Positions 23,411 through 34,754 of a stretch of 64,000 nucleotides of DNA are shown here, piece after piece (position 1 is the first letter of the stretch; the number at the start of each line of letters is the position of its first letter). The DNA is taken from NCBI GenBank assembly GCA_964036315.1, contig OZ038479.1, positions 59,112,746 through 59,176,745 on the forward strand, read 5' to 3'. The translations under genes and the position numbers were made by a program. The notes below the pieces were generated by a model. It had not been told where the DNA came from. It was given only the letters and a program-made list of their open reading frames with translations, and made no database searches. The stretch comes from Acanthosepion esculentum (lineage: Eukaryota > Mollusca > Cephalopoda > Sepiida > Sepiidae).

Positions 23411-24194
23411 TATATATATATATATTACCTCCTACCCCACCAAAAATGATAACTGAGATGAAAATATATTTCAAAAGAGCAAAAATCTTTCTTGGAGCTT
23501 TTATTTTAGTTTTAATTCCAAGCTAATGGATTAAATTTAGATAACCCCAAATAAAAGCCATACCTAATGTTTCAAATGAATTTGTAAAAATAAAACATCT
23601 TATAGCTTTTATTTTAGTTTTAATGTCAAGCTAATAGATTAAATTTAATATTTCCAATAAGCAAAATACTTTGCTGTATTTCAAATTGATTGAAATTTTT
23701 TTTTTGATTACTAAAAATCAGATGTATTGGCAAATCTGTCAACAACTTAATTCTCATTGTTAAAAAAATATTTAAAAATTAAATTATAGTTTTCCAAAAC
23801 TTTATTTGAAGATTAGCTAGTTTAATGTTTAATTAATCTGAAATAAATATTTCTTACACTTATTTTAAAAAAGCATTTTGCAACATGGAGATGGGTGTTA
23901 TCATGACATTTTCATTTATATGGATATTTAAGGAATAGAAAAAAATCATTTAAAGATAGCAAAATGATTATATTTATTCTTATACATCTTTGTGAAGATA
24001 GGATCATTTATATATTTAACAAATTTTGACGGTAAAGCAATTTTGTTTCACTGCAAAATGTTTGGTCTTCATTGGCTGCTGCAACGTTAGTGAAGTACCC
24101 TTAATATATAACTACATTATATATCTACTATAAATTAGACTACATTCCTGTATTATTCACTACCTAAGTTAATATATCTTTTATTGCTTCACAG
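22821..24194. other. ZNF B upstream region with inverted repeat and microsatellite
   Basis: GCTTATTGGGAATATATG at 23,248 has an inverted partner ending near 23,675 (ATTTCCAATAAGC), with arms of about 70 bases containing AAACTAAAATAAA in opposite senses. A (CA)n-(TA)n tract lies between them at 23,377-23,426. From about 23,940 the sequence is the conserved ZNF pre-exon region (ATTCTTATACATCTTTGTG-AGATA, then GTTTCACTGCAAAATGTT), shared with loci A, C and D. No gene lies before the acceptor. Confidence 0.6.
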
Positions 24195-25015
24195 ATATTC
24201 TGGCTGTATAAAAATTGCAATGTTATTATTGAGAATTTACATGAAAGAAAAGGCATTTCACTTTCCATGAAGAACAAAAATACATTCTCTACTCATGTAA
24301 TATTTATAGATTTACATTTTCAAAAGCATGACAATGAATGTTAACTGGCAAGAAATGATGTGCTTTGGAATGAGTGATTTTTCCTTTTTTGAATACATTT
24401 AAGGTTGTATATGAATAAACAGGAGAGATAGGACATATTCATCTGAACTTTGCTAATCTCAGTTGTGAAGTCAGACTTAATAGGCCAGATGGAAATGCAC
24501 TATTGTGAAATTTGTGGATCTGCATTTTCAAGGAAGTCACATTTGATGAGACATGTGAACACACACTGGAGAGAAACCATATTCTTGTGAAGTTTGTAGA
24601 TCTATATGTTCAGTTCAGTCAACTTTGGTGTGTCATATTCAAATACACACTGGAAAGAAACCAAATTCTTGTAAACTTTGTGCATGTGCATCTTTACGGA
24701 AGTTAGATTTGGTCAATCATATGCATACTCACACTGGAGAAAAACTGTATTCTTGTGAAGTTTGTGGATCTGCATTTTCATGGAAGTCAATTTTAGTCAG
24801 TCATATGCATACTCGCACTAGAGAGAAACCTTAGTCTTGCAAAGTTTGTGGATCTGCATTTTTATGGAAGTCATATTTGGTCATTCATATGCGTACTCAC
24901 ACTGGAGAGAAATCTATTTCTTGTGAATTTTGTAAATTTGCAATTTCAATAAAGTTACAATTGGTGAGGCATTTGTGAACACACCCCGGATCTGCATTTT
25001 CATAGAAGTCATAGA
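24195..25015 (+). pseudogene. C2H2 zinc-finger pseudogene B
   Basis: The acceptor-like junction CTTCACAG ends at 24,194 and the family start codon is at 24,489 ([13 protein letters not shown]). The first finger loses frame after RHV because two bases are missing (about 24,553), giving a stop within a few codons. In other frames at least five more fingers follow: SCEVCRSICSVQSTLVCH, SCKLCACASLRKLDLVNH, SCEVCGSAFSWKSILVSH, SCKVCGSAFLWKSYLVIH and a poor last one. The Tyr codon opening one finger is a stop (TAG at 24,832). The array ends abruptly at P-element sequence near 25,020. It cannot make the ancestral protein. Confidence 0.9.
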
Positions 25016-25021
25016 ACACAT

Positions 25022-26345
25022 ATGAATCCTTTGATTGAGCAACATGATAACAATTTTCTGATGCATATTAAAAATAAATTTAAGCTCCTAGTGCAGAAGG
25101 ACATCACAGTATCTTTACTTGGTGATGAAATTCATCTAAAACCTTATTTAGATTACAACGGTGGTAATATTCTTAGCTTATCCGACAACAGCAGTGAAGC
25201 TGCAACAAGTGCTTTTGCTTTCATGCTTAGCAGTGTATTCTCACAATATAAAGATGTTGTGCACGTTATGCCAACTAAATGTCTTAAAACTGAGAAGTTA
25301 TTTGACATAGTTAAACGTATAATAATTGGTTTAGAGGAGATAGATTTTCAAGTATTATCAATCATAACAGATAATAATGCTATAAATAAAAAAAGCTATA
25401 TCTTTCTTTTGCAGTCCTCCAAAGCTTTCCATTGTATATCCACCCCCGGTTATAAAGTCTCGACCTCTTTTCTTCCTTTTTGACTCAGTCCACATATTAA
25501 AATGCATTAGAAACAATTGGCTTAGTCAAAAAGATGCAAATAAATGCATGCTGTTCCCCAAATTTTGTCATAATGGAAATCATGAATTAGATAGTATCCA
25601 AAGTGCCCCATTTTCTACCTTACAGAAACTTCATGCCTTAGAATCTCAGTCAGTTTTGAAATATTGTTATAAATTGACCTCAAGGGCACTTTCTCCTACT
25701 AATCTTGAAAGGCAATTTAGTTAATTTAGTTCTGCAAATTTTTAATGAATACACTATTCAAGGATTATTAACCTTAGGAAAACAGAAATATTTGCTTAAT
25801 TTTGCAGAAGTTGCAGAATATATAAACATATTTTATATTTGGTGGACAATAATGAATGTTAAAACGCCATATAAAGGTTGTCAGCTTAGAAATAAATACT
25901 GCAATCCACTTAGAATGAATGAAGAAAATTTTAGATTTCTCTCTGTATTCTGTGACTGGTTAAAATCTTGAAATAGCATTTCTGGAAGAAATGGCAAATT
26001 AACAAAGGAAACCTTCACTGCTTTTCATCATACAACCTATGCATTTCTAGAATTGACCAAGTATTGCATAGAAGAACTGAAAATGCTGTACATATTACCA
26101 GGCAAATTTCAAACTGATCACCTTGTGGCAAGGTTTGGTCAATACTGGCAACTTATTGGGGATCAGTATAATATCTCGATACGGCAAGTATTTGAGTGTG
26201 AAAAAAAATTAGAATGCAATCAGTTTTAAAATTGAGCTTACCATTTAATCAACAATGCATTAAAATTGATTTAAAGAGTTTACAAGAACCAAACTGGGAT
26301 AAAGTGAGAGAGGAGGAAAAGTTAGATATGTATAAATATAGAATT
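25022..26345 (+). pseudogene. P-element / THAP9-type transposase relic
   Basis: Conceptual translation resembles the middle and C-terminal parts of P-element transposases, which move DNA elements and leave 8-bp target duplications. The first open stretch (25,022-25,483) contains VSLLGDEIHLKPYLDYN and later LSIITDNNAINKKSY, matching the RNase H-fold blocks that carry two catalytic Asp residues. After frameshifts near 25,440 and 25,725 it continues with FIYIWWTIMNV-like and then LTKETFTAFHHTTYAFLEL, GKFQTDHLVARFGQYWQL and YNISIRQVFECEKKL. The last is a hallmark C-terminal block of this family (TDxLExRFGQYR in typical members). The N-terminal THAP zinc-binding domain is absent, and stops lie at 25,484, 25,722 and 25,969. 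No inverted ends were found. Confidence 0.85.
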
Positions 26346-26429
26346 GATGTTGTGGTAATTATCATCACCACAATACATAGAAATTATGCGACAAGCATTC
26401 ATTGGTTAATCTCCTCAAAACTAACTCGC

Positions 26430-26720
26430 TAATTGGTCAATTCCGACCAATCAAATTGCCTGCACGTGACAAATCTGTTTTCCCGCGTACTAAGATTGAG
26501 CCAATCATGTGATACACCATCTTATATAAACAAAATACAAGTGGTTCCCTGTCTCTTGTGTCTCATTCCTTGCTGCCAAAATGTAACCTTCAAGAACTCC
26601 CATCTTGACCATGCAGTAATAATGTTAAAGATCATTGCAACATTCACGCAAGTACAACTCTTAACTCTTCTGAACATCTTACCAACTTGTACAATGCACA
26701 ATTCCTAACATGCAACAGGA
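26430..26720 (+). other. Promoter-like stretch, unassigned
   Basis: CCATCTTATATAAACAAA (about 26,517-26,534) offers a TATA-like box in slightly GC-richer sequence, and a 91-codon ORF without family resemblance overlaps it. It lies between the P-element relic and the non-LTR relic and may be the 5' end of the latter. This is inference only. Confidence 0.3.
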
Positions 26721-26929
26721 ACTCATTCTTCTAAACTGCAGTTTAATAATTACTCCAACCCTTATGAGCTCAGGTACAAATATTTCCAAATCTAAGAGAC
26801 ATAACTCTATCAAACCTTCAGCTTATTTGCATGTACATCAAACACTAATAAATTCAATTGTTAAGTTTTGAATTTCTGTCTTTAAAACTCTAAAACTACC
26901 GAACAAACCATTTTTGCAAAAGAAAGGTG

Positions 26930-28110
26930 GCAAAGACCACCAGACTGACATCTGGATACTAAAAAAGACACAAATAAGAATAAAATGACTAAAGATACTT
27001 CTACTAGAAAACAAAACCTGATTAAAAGAACTACACAAATGCAACCCACCCTGATAACCATATCAAATAATCTTTAAGAATTTGAAGAAATGGAGATTGA
27101 AAATAAAACTCCACAAACCAGCAAAACTCAAAATAAGTCCCAAGGACCACAGAACAAAAAACAAAATAACCACAGACAATAAAATAATCTAATGGAATAT
27201 TAGAGGAACAAGTGTCAACTATTGCGAATTGATACATACCACTGTCTGGAAATCATCTGCTATTAAGAAACTCCTCTCAAAGACAACTTTTCAATCAATG
27301 TTAGAAATTACCAATCATATAATTATATTAAACAGCACACCGATAAAGCTTGTAGTGGATCATTAGTAATCATTAAAAATAATATTCCACACAGCGAGAT
27401 ATGCAAGTAGTCACTGTATCAGCAACCCTCCACAAAACTATAACGGTGTGTTTATTATATATACCACCAAACGATGAACTCAAAGAATTGGAGTTTAGAA
27501 AATTAACAGAAATAATATAACTATATATAACTATAATCAACCTTTCTCTAAAAGGATCTACAAGAATCCCTCAACAATGCCCACAATACAGCTGTTGGAC
27601 CAAACAAAATACATTACCAATTCTTAAAAGAATTACCCGAAGCATCAATTAATCGCTATAAATTTATAACAACATCTGGATCAGCGGTAATATCTCTAAA
27701 ATATGGAAGGAAACCACGGTTATACCAATGCCAAAAACTTTAAAAGATAATTCGAATGCCAAAACTACCAACCCATTACTCTTACCAGTTGTATCAGAAA
27801 ACACTAGAGGGAATGATCAATGCCAGATTGAACTGGTATCTGGAAACCAACAAAGTGTTCAGTGGGTATCAATCTGGATTAGAAGCCAAAGAAGCCCTAT
27901 AGACCCCCTAATCCGATAAGAAACATTTATCAGAAAAGCTTCTATTAAAAAAGAGCGTCTAGTAGCAGTATTTTTTAATCTCGGATAGGTGTATGACACA
28001 ACATGGAAATATGGCATAATGAAACATCTGTTGCAATTCCTTTCATCTGCCTCTTTTTTTTTAAAAATATATCTGCATAGGGCTATAGTCAAATTTTTTA
28101 TTGGAAAATC
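26930..28110 (+). pseudogene. Non-LTR retrotransposon relic (endonuclease/reverse transcriptase pieces)
   Basis: Near 27,190 the + strand keeps a degenerate NLMEYQRN-like start, comparable with the opening of AP-endonuclease domains of LINEs (IIQWNIRG-type). From about 27,720 it encodes PKTLKDNSNAKTTNPLLLP, comparable with PxPKxxKDxxxxKxYRPIxL of non-LTR reverse transcriptases. In a neighbouring frame LEGMINARLNWYLETNKVF and SGYQSGLEAKEAL follow, matching the K-x-x-E-x-x-I-x-x-R-L and Q-x-G-F-R region. VYDTTWKYG near 27,990 fits the next block. Frameshifts and stops are frequent; the Y-x-D-D core is not reached before similarity ends. Clade was not assigned. Confidence 0.7.
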
Positions 28111-28319
28111 CGCATGACCACCTTATTAAGAAAAATGTTCTTTGTTCTTGACTTTTGCATGTCACAAAAAGAAAAACAAGTCCCATGAGTTTTATATTTT
28201 AATAGAAAAATAACTGAGACATTTAAGTTTTGAAAGATTAAAAACAAAAATCAAATAATTCTTATTGAAAATTTATGGAAAAACAGATTGTTTCAGATTT
28301 ACAATTATTCATAGATCGC

Positions 28320-28684
28320 AGAAAATTGGTCAACTTAAATGTTTTCATGTAACATTTTCAAGTTCACCAAAAAGGAGAAAACTTACCTTGTTTGTTTGAA
28401 AAAGGCTTAAAAAATAAAAAGATTTGAACACTAATATTCCATGGTCATAATTTATTCCATTGGAATCGTAAAAACAATCCAATTCATCAGACCTACAAAT
28501 TAAAAAAAAAAACAGAAAAAACAATTTTTTTAATGTTCTTAACCTGATGAATGAATTCAATTTAATTATCGAAATATACTTTGGTCTTTCATCTTAATAA
28601 CAGCATAAAGATCTTGTCGAGAAAACTTTGTTTTTATTATTTTTGGGGCATTTATTATCATGCATTCTTTTAGGTCATCTTTTT

Positions 28685-28686
<2 letters not shown>
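28320..28686 (+). repeat. R2 right-end fragment upstream of ZNF C
   Basis: GATGAATGAATTCAATTT, then ATTATCGAAATATACTTTGG, then TCTTTCATCTTAATAA and TTATCATGCATT match 48,450-48,580 almost base for base. The same R2 end therefore sits at the same distance upstream of ZNF C and ZNF D. Confidence 0.8.

Positions 28687-28746
<60 letters not shown>
28687..28746. repeat. (TA)n microsatellite
   Basis: About 60 bases of pure TA. It occupies the position of the (CA)n/(TA)n tract upstream of ZNF B and the (TA)n/(TG)n tract upstream of ZNF D. Confidence 0.95.
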
Positions 28747-28747
<1 letters not shown>

Positions 28748-29083
28748 TCCTGAAAAAAAAGCTATAGCAAAGAATAATATGCATTTGAAAGATGGAGTAT
28801 CTTTGCTGAAGATTTTTTTTAATTACAATAGATTTAATTTTGATACCTTCTGATAAAATCCCACCAAAATGAATTATTAAAAATTAAAATACGGAGATGT
28901 ATGTTTACATGATATATTATCGTTTATATATTGAGCAAATTTTGATGGTAAAACTATATTGTTTCACTGGCTGCTACTGTATTAGTGAACTAACCTTAAT
29001 ATATAACTACATGTATCTAGTGGACTGTTTTCATATAGTATTGTGTACCTAATATATCTTTTACTGCTTTTTATCATTCACAG

Positions 29084-31381
29084 ATGTTTCGGTTGTACAA
29101 AAATCTTGGTTCTTATTGAGAATTTCAAATGAAGGAAAGGAAGAAAATTGTATTTTATATGTAAAATGTATGGAACTACATTTTTAAAAGCCTGATGTTG
29201 AAATTTAATTGGCAAGAAATGATGTACTTTGACATATGTGATGTGCAATTACTAAACAAACACATCTTGTGTTATATATGAATACACAAGAAAGATAAGA
29301 CATATTCTTATGATCTTTACTAACCTCAGTTGTGAAGTCAGACTAAATAGGCTAGATGGAAGCAGATATTAGAAAGAAAACCATATTCTAGTGAAGTTTG
29401 TGGATTTGCATTTTCATGGAAGTCAGCTTTGGTTGTTCATATGCGTACCCACACTGGAGAGAAATATTTTTTGTGATGATTGTGGACGTGCATATTCACA
29501 CAAGTCATATTTAGTTATTCATATGCGTAGTCACACTGGGGATAAACCTTATACTTGTGAAGTTTGTGGATCTGCATTTTCACGGAAGTCAGGTTTGGTT
29601 AGTCATATGTGTACTCACACTGGAGAAAAACCATATTCTTGTGAGGTCTGTGGATATACGTTTTCAAGGAAGTCAGATTTGGTTGTTCATATCCGTACTC
29701 ACACTGGAGAAAAACCATATCATTGTAAAGTTTGTGGATATGCATTTTCAAGGAAGCTTTGGTTGTTCATATGCAAACACACACTGGACAGAAACCCTAT
29801 TCTTGTGATGTTTGTGGATCTGCATTTTCACTTCACTCAGATTTGGTGAGACATTTTCAAACACGCTGGACAGAAACCATTTCCTTGTGAAGTTTGTGGA
29901 TCAGCATTTTCACAGAAATCACATTTGGTTGTTCATCTGCGTAGTCATTCTGGAGAGAAACTCTATTCTTGTGATATTTGTGGATCTGCATTTTCACAGA
30001 AATCTAATTTGGTTGTTCATATGCGTACTTACTCTGGAAAGAAACCATATTCTTGTGAAGTGTGGGGATCTGCATTTTCAAGGAAGCCAGCTTTGGTTGT
30101 TCATATGCAAACACACACTGGACAGAAAACCTATTCTTGTGATGTTTGTGGATTTGCATTTTCCTACAAATCGAATTTGGTTGTGCATATGCATACTCAC
30201 TCTGGAGAGAAACCCTATTCTTGTGAAGTTTGTGGATCTGCATTTTCAGATAAGTCAGGTTTGGTTGTTCACATTCGTACTCACACTGGAGAGAAACCCT
30301 ATTCTTGTGAAGTTTGTGAATCTTCATTTTCAAGGAATCCAGCTTTGGTTGTTCATATGCAATCACACACTGGTGAGAAACCCTATTCTTGTGAAGTTTG
30401 TGGATCTGCATTTTCAAGGAAACCGGCTTTGGTTGTTCATATGCAAACACACATTGGAAAAAAACATATTTGTCGATCTGCATTTTCACAGAAGTCAAAT
30501 TTGGTTCGTCATATGTGTACACACACTGGAAGGTAAATGTATTGTTGTGAAATATGTGGATCTGCATTTTCAGAGAAATCAATTTTGGTCCATCATATGC
30601 ATACACACACTCCTGAGAAACCATATTCTTGTGAAGCTTATTGTCTGCATTTTCACGGAAGACACATTTGGTGAGACATATTTCGACACACACTGGAGGG
30701 AAACTAGAATTTTGCAAAGTTTATCAAGATGCGTTTTCATGGGCATCATATTTGGTGAGCTGTGTGAATAAACATTGGATAGAGAAAACATTCTGATGTT
30801 TGCTGATATGATTTTCGAAAAATCAGTTCTGGTGCGTCATACAAAAGTTCTGTTCTTTAGAGGCTTGTAGATATACATTTCTGAGATATCGTATCTGATA
30901 TTCATCATATTTTTATAAAAACTGAATGCATCATTTTTAAATACTGTAAACTTAAATAGACTTGGAGAGACCATACTTTCAGTGTTTTTCCAGCTGAAAA
31001 GGCACTTGGATACAAACACTGTTTAAACATTTTGTTCATGTGAAGCCATATCTTCTGAAATTTCTCATTTAAAACTTAATCTGCTGACAGAGAAACATTT
31101 AGTAAGTTTGCAAACAGATATGCATTTTCATTGAGATCATAAAGGCAGAAATATAATAGAAAATATTTTCTGGGGAACATTCAGCATATAGATGCAAACA
31201 TGACAATTTCGTATATGACAATTTGGGATGCATTGTTTGATTAATTAATTTGCAATCTATTCCTTTATATATGAATGAACAAAGCATCTACATTGTAAAG
31301 AATGATGTCAGCATATACGGGTAAATAGGAGAAGTCAATTTATGAACATTTTAAATTATATTTTATGCTGAATGAAATAAA
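29084..31381 (+). pseudogene. C2H2 zinc-finger pseudogene C, about 15 finger remnants
   Basis: The conserved acceptor (TCATTCACAG) ends at 29,083 and the family ATG is at 29,356. An extra A in the leader near 29,380 shifts the frame. Further lesions: an indel near 29,470 (KYFL stop), a 4-base loss at 29,756 in KLWLF, a 2-base loss near 29,855, His-to-Tyr in MRTYSGKKP, Cys-to-Trp in CEVWGSAF (about 30,060), a partial finger deletion at 30,470 (KKHICRSAF) and a stop at 30,534. Between lesions the fingers are clean. One continuous frame from about 29,880 to 30,536 still encodes about eight units such as SCEVCGSAFSDKSGLVVH and SCEVCGSAFSRKPALVVH. Tail sequence with AATAAA ends at 31,381. A shortened protein from an internal ATG (29,925) is possible, but the lesion pattern favours a pseudogene. 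Confidence 0.85.
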
Positions 31382-32739
31382 AACATGAACGTTTCTTGGG
31401 TCATGTCATTCTGATTTCATATAAATATAGTTTCAAATGAAATGTGTTAAAACATCTGAAATGTTAGTGTGATGTGAACAGAAACTATCGCTGATGGAAT
31501 TTGAACTCTGCTAGCTGATTCCATTTTCTGTATTGTTTATCACTGGGCCATATATCCTTCCTTTATTTAATGCAATGAATCTTCTACAATTATTAATTTT
31601 TGTCTTAATGACTCCAACAGTAATATCTTTTTTAAATTTTATTTTCATAAGTTTTATACATTTTTCAACATTCTCATATATTCATCTGTATTTTAATATT
31701 AATATCTGTTAAACAGTGTTCAAAATATGTTGGTTTTTATGCAGTGTACATGTGTAGACTTTTAATACTCAAGTTCATAAATTGTTATCTATAGGTGATT
31801 AGATATTCAAACTTTTTATTTTATTGTCATATAAATATGAAGTAAATAACAAAGAATTTTTCAGTGTTGTCTTGTAGCAGAAAAAATAATCTTAAATTTT
31901 GTCAGATAAAACATCTTTCTTATTAAATTTTGAATTTTTCGTAGTATTTTATATCTTTTTATCACAAGAATCCTATGTTTACATTCTACGACCTTTATGC
32001 ATGCAGCATGTTAAGAAATGATTTCAAGTAGTAAATATTTCATTTTGTCTGAACTCTTTGTTCTCTTCAAAAGACCTAATTGCTGTGAATTGTTTTTCTT
32101 CAAGCTTAATCTTTAGCTGTCTGCATTTTAAATATTACTTCCCTTTCCACTGCATTATTTTACAATGCCTCAATTGCAGTATCCTTATTGTTAATTTCAC
32201 TCAAATTTGTTTTCTGTTCTCAGAGTAGAATACGAAAACACAACTATGAAATTTAAAAACACTGTTGTTCAGGGATCAGTCACCTTCAGTGGCAGGATAA
32301 ATAATTTGTACCACAAATGAAGTCACATACAGAGTGATAAAGGATAACAAGTCAATTGGTAAAAAGGTTCGGTTTTTATTGAATATACAAACTGTAGTTT
32401 GAAAATGATTGGACTGACAGAAATAGAACACTCACCATATCTTACTTTGTTGTCGCATTAACATTTCAAATTACTAGCTTCGCTCTTCTTATTTAACTCC
32501 TGCATTTCTTAAAATTCATGGCAATATAATAATAATAATAATAATATGACTTATTAGTATCACGTGAATATGTTTTAATTCTTATTACACATCACTTTTG
32601 TTTGAACTCCCTCTTTCTAAAGAGTGTCATTTCTTACTACCTTTATCTGAGAAGCAGGAAAACAGCTCTGTAACTTTTATTCTAGCTTTTTTTTTATTTC
32701 AAGCTTTAATTGTTCAAACCAATTACGAAAAGCATTTAT
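31382..32739. other. ZNF C downstream tail, duplicated with ZNF A tail
   Basis: From about 31,500 (TTTGAACTCTGCTAGCTGAT) through 32,600 (CACATCACTTTTGTTTGAACT) the sequence follows 13,030-13,800 block by block, including CACTCACCATATCTTACTT (32,431 versus 13,615). No gene. A short (AAT)n run lies at 32,527-32,546. Confidence 0.7.
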
Positions 32740-33420
32740 TCTTCAAAATTCATCCCATCATATTATATTTTCTGTTACTATCATTGTGCCACTAGCTGAT
32801 TCCCACATTTATACCATTTGGCTGGTTTAGATGCAAAAACTCCCTACACTCATTCTCAACCCTATCCAGGATATTGAACCTCAATCCATGCAGGAAATGA
32901 GACATGGCCCATAAAAGGTAGTAATCTGATGACATACGGTTTGGACTCTATGTAGGTTTAGGGAGCACTTCCAGCCCTTCAGTTGGTCACATGGGTATTG
33001 TAGGATGGGCATTGTCATTCTGTAGGAGTGGGCATCTTCAGTTGAACAATGCCAAGTTGCAGGCTTTCAAAGCATCATCTACTCGCTGCAGTTGTTGAGC
33101 ATGTAGGTCAGCATTCACAGCATGACGATCAGGGACACGCATAAAGTATCACAACTCCTTGAAATTTCCTTCTCCAGTTATCTCTTTTTGGTCTTAAATT
33201 GTATCTTGAGTATTTGCCAGCAGTTGTTTGCAAATGGTCATACATTGCTGAGCTTGGGCATTGGTCAGTTCCTGAGGATCTAAACAATGTCTGTTCACAA
33301 GATCAAGCTTATGTAGACATCAATTGATGATGATTTGTGAAGGGTCTACAACATCATTAATTTCTTTTGATGCTACCCTTGCACTCAATCCTTTTTTCAC
33401 AGGTAACATAAAATAGCTCT
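32740..33420 (-). pseudogene. Mariner-type transposase relic, sister of 13.9 kb copy
   Basis: Nucleotide blocks match the 13.9-14.6 kb relic in order and strand: TCATCCCATCATATTATAT, ATACCATTTGGCTGGTTTAG, CATGCAGGAAATGAGACATG, GGCATTGGTCAGTTCCTGA and AATGTCTGTTCACAAGAT. It is more decayed; only short blocks of the transposase C-terminus can be read. It sits after the ZNF C tail as the sister copy sits after ZNF A. Confidence 0.75.
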
Positions 33421-33479
33421 AATAGTAAATTTTCGCCACTTATAAAGCTGTAAAATCAAAACTAACAATCAAAAGGATA

Positions 33480-33630
33480 AAAAATATAATTTAATAATCA
33501 AAACATCCTTTGGTCTGTCCTTTTTATAATAACAGACATTTTCTTGATAAAACATTTTTTTATCAAGTTTCAGGCAGGTTGTCATTATGGTATACTCATT
33601 TTTTTAGCAAATCTGTAGAGGTACGTAAAT
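33480..33630 (+). repeat. R2 right-end fragment
   Basis: CCTTTGGTCTGTCC, AATAACAGACATTTTCTTGA and ATCTGTAGAGGTACGT match the right ends of R2 copies at 41,080 and 63,832 (after strand adjustment). Confidence 0.65.
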
Positions 33631-33880
33631 TAAATATAATATTTCCTTTAAGCTCAATATGTGGCTGTGTGACATAGAGACCCCCACTAGGTGGATTTAG
33701 TAATCAACAGTGCCAAAAAATTAGGATGAAGGTGCTAATTACTTGGGTAGAAGGGATTCAGGGAGTTTGAAATTCCCTGTTGTATCAATAAAAAAAAATG
33801 GCACAACAATACAAAAGTAGATTACAAAAAAAAAGAATAATAATAAAAGAATTACCCACTTTTTCCTTTGCCAAAATGGC
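33631..33880. other. Unassigned; possible gypsy 3' scrap
   Basis: TTACTTGGGTAGAAGGGATT at 33,741 resembles TTACCTGGGTAGAATGATG at 41,308 next to gypsy F. This is too little to assign. Confidence 0.3.
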
Positions 33881-33882
33881 CT

Positions 33883-34030
33883 CGATAACACGTAGTCTAT
33901 ATAATTCTAGGTCTCCCTCGTGGGAGTACAAACAAAGTTCTCGTTAAAATGGCCTCGTTAACTGGAAGCCTATATAATTCTAGTATTCCCTCGTGGGAGT
34001 ACAAAACAAAGTTCTTGGAGTCGAAGAAGG
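33883..34030. repeat. Two-copy tandem repeat, about 70 bases, with TATA-like cores
   Basis: Copy 1 (from AAAATGGCCTCGATAAC, 33,883) and copy 2 (from AAAATGGCCTCGTTAAC, 33,947) each contain CTATATAATTCTAG, then CCCTCGTGGGAGTACAAA, then CAAAGTTCT. The unit is GC-richer than its surroundings and could be promoter DNA. Confidence 0.8.
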
Positions 34031-34620
34031 ACTAGGAGCTTCTTTGAAAATTTCTTCCTCAGCACATCTTTCACGGCTGGGTCTTCCTGGAAATTTATTT
34101 TTTCAGCCGCCTCTCGCCGACTCGTCCGAGATCTTCTTTATAAGGAACAATTCCTAAAAGTTCTTCTTCGGATATAGAACCTTACTCAGGAAATAAACTG
34201 ACTCGCTTATTCCTTGGTTCTAAAATTACTGCTCCCTCGGCTAATGGCACTATCTGACAGAAATTCGCCACTTCACCGGACCTCCCATAACTTGTTAAGC
34301 AGTCGAGCTGCCTAAAACGAAGGTCTGACTCCCAAAAGGAGGTATCAAAAAGAGGCGGAAGTCGTTTAGACCAGCGCTTATATACGCCTTCCTCCCCTAC
34401 CACTCGCCGCGCTGCTGCTGCTATCAGTGACAGGCCCGGAAATCCCCAAAGGGCAATAATCTCCCAGTCCTTCTTCATTATAAATTTTCACACCTGGGCT
34501 CGATGGCATAGCATTGCAGTATTTCCTCTTCTGCCTCTTGTCCCTGAGAGCGGCCCTGCAGGTAGTTTCAAAGAAGGAGACAGCACGGTTGGAGGTGAGA
34601 CGCCAGACATAACGGTTCTA
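34031..34620 (-). other. GC-rich island with TATA and a 98-codon ORF, unassigned
   Basis: The block is far richer in G+C than anything nearby. On the - strand it holds GGCGTATATAAGCGCTGG (about 34,388-34,371), a good TATA context. An ORF spans it (34,478-34,182, starting MKKDWEIIALWGFPGLSL) and resembles no family I recognise. AATAAA-like sequence lies at about 34,098 on the same strand. Together with the tandem repeat this could be a solo LTR of an unknown element, a retroposed promoter, or a short host gene. Confidence 0.35.
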
Positions 34621-34754
34621 AGCTAGAGTTGACCATTGGCAATGGTTAATGTGACAGGCAACAAAGGATTTTTTTTCGGGCAATCTTTGAATCACTTCTT
34701 TGGTGCCCCTCTGCCACAATAGCCAGTGGAGAGCTTGCCGTACAATAAAAGTAT

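Noticed and set aside
29812..30771. 319-codon + strand ORF rich in [13 protein letters not shown] repeats (and shorter ones in 49.4-51.3 kb)
   Set aside because: It is the +1 frame of the finger repeat, not a protein. The real finger frame overlaps it.
34182..34478. 98-codon - strand ORF as a confident gene
   Set aside because: No recognisable family, no paralogue, and the surrounding promoter-like DNA may belong to an LTR. Left as an unassigned island.
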